A DNA stretch of 6,511 nucleotides from Betaproteobacteria bacterium SG8_40 (lineage in GTDB: Bacteria; Pseudomonadota; Gammaproteobacteria; Burkholderiales; Eutrophovitaceae): assembly GCA_001304425.1 (NCBI GenBank), contig LJTS01000160.1:1-6511 (forward strand), read 5' to 3'. Shown piece by piece: positions 4,653-6,511 of this stretch (position 1 is the stretch's first letter; every line of letters starts with the position of its first letter). A program made the position numbers and the translations under genes. The notes beneath the pieces were generated by a model. It was not told the origin of the DNA. It saw nothing but the letters and a program-made list of their open reading frames with translations, and searched no databases.

Positions 4653-6511
4653 TTACACCGAACCCGCCGGTAACTCGGATCCAAGGCGAGCAAGGAATGC
4701 ATCCACGCTCATCTGCCCAAGATCGCCACCTCCGCGGGTTCGCACGGCAATCATGTTTGCCGCCACCTCCTTGTCACCAACGATGACCTGGTAAGGCAGC
4801 TTTTGCATACTATGTTCGCGAATTTTATAGGTTATTTTCTCGTTTCTCAAGTCGGCGGCGGCGCGAAATCCGGCTTCCTGGAGCCGTCCGGCTATCAAAC
4901 TGGCATATTCGGCCTGGTGCTCGGAAATGTTGAGCACCGCAACTTGCACCGGCGCCAGCCACAGCGGCATCGCCCCGGCATAGTTCTCGATCAATATGCC
5001 GATGAACCGCTCCATCGAGCCGACGATCGCCCTGTGCAGCATTACCGGTACCTTGCGGGTGTTATCTTCGGCCACATATTCGGCATCCAGGCGCTGCGGC
5101 ATCATGAAATCGACCTGGATCGTGCCGCATTGCCATGAGCGCCCTATGCTGTCCTGAAGGTGATACTCGATCTTCGGGCCATAGAAAGCGCCTTCCCCGG
5201 GTAATTCTTCCCACTCCGTATCGCATCCCCGCAACGCCTCGCGCAGCGCCGCCTCGGCATGGTCCCATACGTCGTCCGTGCCAAGCCGTTTTTCGGGCCG
5301 CAAAGCAAGCTTTACCTTTACATCGGTAAAGCCGAAATCTTTATAGACCTTGAGCGACAGTCGGTGAAAGCTCACCACCTCCGGTTCGATTTGTTCCGGG
5401 GTGCAGAAAATATGGCCATCGTCCTGGGTGAAGGCGCGCACCCGCATCAGCCCGTGCAATGCGCCGGAGGGCTCGTCCCGGTGGCACCCGCCGAATTCGC
5501 CATATCTCAATGGCAGGTCCCGGTAGCTGCGCAGGCTGCTGTTGAAAATCTGCACGTGCCCGGGGCAGTTCATCGGCTTTACCGCGTACTCGCGGTTTTC
5601 CGACGAGGTGAAGAACATGTTCTCGCGGAAATTGTCCCAGTGGCCGGAGCGCTTCCACAGGCTCACGTCGAGGATCTGCGGGCAGCGGACTTCCTGATAG
5701 CCGTTCTCCTGGTAGACGTTGCGCATGTACTGCTCGACCTGCTGCCAAAGGCGCCAGCCCTTGGGGCGCCAGAAAACCATTCCCGGGGCCTCGTCCTGGC
5801 TGTGAAACAGGTCCAGTTGCCTGCCCAGTTTGCGATGGTCGCGTTTCTCGGCTTCCTCGATGCGGAAAAGGTAGGCTTCGAGTTCTTCCTTGTTTGCCCA
5901 GGCCGTGCCGTAAATGCGCTGGAGCATTTCGTTGTTCGAGTCGCCACGCCAGTAGGCGCCGGCCACCTTGAGCAATTTGAAGACCTTCAACTTGCCGGTG
6001 GACGGTACATGGGGACCGCGGCACAGGTCGACGAAATCTCCCTGTCCGTACAGGGAGATCTCCTCCGACTCCGGCAGTGCCTCGATGATCTGGGCCTTGT
6101 AATGCTCGCCCTGATCCTTGAAGAAATTGATCGCCTCGCTGCGCTCCATGACCGCGCGATTGACCGCGAGGTCACGCTTGGCAAGCTGCTGCATGCGCTT
6201 CTCGATGGCTGCCAGATCTTCGGGCGTGAACGGGCGCTTGTAGGAGAAATCGTAATAGAAGCCGTCTTCGATCACCGGACCGATGGTGACCTGTGCTTCG
6301 GGGTGCAGTTCCTTGACAGCCTGTGCCAGCAAGTGCGCGGTCGAATGCCGGATGATGTCGAGCCCGTCGGCATCGGCTGCCGTCACGATGGCAACGTCGG
6401 CGTCATGGTCAATCACAAAACCGGTGTCCACCAGTTTCCCGTCTACACGGCCGGCGAGCGCCGCCCGCGCCAGGCCGGAACCGATGGACTTGGCAAGGTC
6501 GGCGACCGACA
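4653..6511 (-). CDS. thrS: Threonyl-tRNA synthetase, 5' end cut by the window edge
   Basis: This cytoplasmic class II synthetase charges tRNA-Thr and edits Ser-tRNA-Thr. The frame runs from the TAA at 4653 to the window edge, with 618 complete codons against 642 in E. coli; about 19 N-terminal residues are missing. Visible parts, numbered from the first complete codon: the rest of the TGS domain (GSGLARAALAGRVDGKLVD); the N2 editing domain with HxxxH at 55 and 59 (RHSTAHLL) and Cys163/His167 in DLCRGPHV; the catalytic core with zinc ligands Cys315 (MNCPGH), His366 (DDGH) and His492 (MLHRAIVGS), spaced exactly as in E. coli 334, 385 and 511; motif 2 near RVRAFTQDDGH; and the C-terminal anticodon-binding domain (APVQVAVLNISEHQAEYA). 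All catalytic, editing and metal residues are present. A GTG at 6431 could be mistaken for the start, but it is internal, because the TGS homology continues upstream of it. The autoregulatory leader known from E. coli would lie outside the window. Confidence 0.98.
   Translation of the reverse strand, partial: SVADLAKSIGSGLARAALAGRVDGKLVDTGFVIDHDADVAIVTAADADGLDIIRHSTAHLLAQAVKELHPEAQVTIGPVIEDGFYYDFSYKRPFTPEDLAAIEKRMQQLAKRDLAVNRAVMERSEAINFFKDQGEHYKAQIIEALPESEEISLYGQGDFVDLCRGPHVPSTGKLKVFKLLKVAGAYWRGDSNNEMLQRIYGTAWANKEELEAYLFRIEEAEKRDHRKLGRQLDLFHSQDEAPGMVFWRPKGWRLWQQVEQYMRNVYQENGYQEVRCPQILDVSLWKRSGHWDNFRENMFFTSSENREYAVKPMNCPGHVQIFNSSLRSYRDLPLRYGEFGGCHRDEPSGALHGLMRVRAFTQDDGHIFCTPEQIEPEVVSFHRLSLKVYKDFGFTDVKVKLALRPEKRLGTDDVWDHAEAALREALRGCDTEWEELPGEGAFYGPKIEYHLQDSIGRSWQCGTIQVDFMMPQRLDAEYVAEDNTRKVPVMLHRAIVGSMERFIGILIENYAGAMPLWLAPVQVAVLNISEHQAEYASLIAGRLQEAGFRAAADLRNEKITYKIREHSMQKLPYQVIVGDKEVAANMIAVRTRGGGDLGQMSVDAFLARLGSELPAGSV

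Noticed and set aside
6429..6431. GTG as the thrS start codon.
   Set aside because: The frame continues open upstream with clear TGS-domain homology (LARAALAGRVDGKLVD), so the true start is beyond the window edge.
1..6511. Mobile elements, CRISPR arrays, tRNA genes, defence or biosynthetic systems.
   Set aside because: Nothing of the kind was seen: six contiguous housekeeping genes with gaps of at most 163 nt account for the window.

Overview
The window holds a conserved translation-factor operon of the classic proteobacterial type, read entirely from the minus strand. In transcription order, from right to left, it is thrS (5' end off the window), infC, rpmI, rplT, pheS and pheT (3' end off the window). 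All six products align residue by residue with recalled E. coli proteins. The gene order, the L35 and L20 sequences, the moderately high GC content and the absence of mobile DNA suggest a gammaproteobacterium outside the Enterobacterales. That placement is an inference from familiar sequences, not a phylogeny.

Layout: 6511-4653 is threonyl-tRNA synthetase, lacking roughly 19 N-terminal residues. 4652-4590 is a 63-nt gap carrying the infC ribosome binding site. 4589-4026 is initiation factor IF3, which appears to start at a non-canonical AUA codon. 4025-3863 is a 163-nt leader with inverted and direct repeats, in the place where L20 autoregulates in E. coli. 3862-3665 is L35 and 3652-3293 is L20, 12 nt apart. 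3292-3233 holds a strong intrinsic terminator or attenuator. 3232-2246 is the phenylalanyl-tRNA synthetase alpha subunit. After a 39-nt gap, 2206-1 is the beta subunit, lacking roughly 60 C-terminal residues. No gap reaches 300 bases.

Together the genes supply two aminoacyl-tRNA synthetases, an initiation factor and two large-subunit ribosomal proteins. In E. coli this operon is known for layered autoregulation: IF3 senses its own poor start codon, L20 binds the rpmI leader, and pheST is attenuated through the pheM leader peptide. Here the first has a clear sequence counterpart and the second a plausible one. For the third, the terminator is present but no convincing leader peptide is seen.

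I see no previously undescribed system. The coding content is housekeeping. The points worth a second look are the infC start codon, the infC-rpmI leader, the AUGUAAUG element at rpmI, the rplT-pheS terminator, the weak ribosome binding sites of pheS and pheT, and the lysine-rich tail of IF3. The many long plus-strand reading frames are antisense shadows of these genes.
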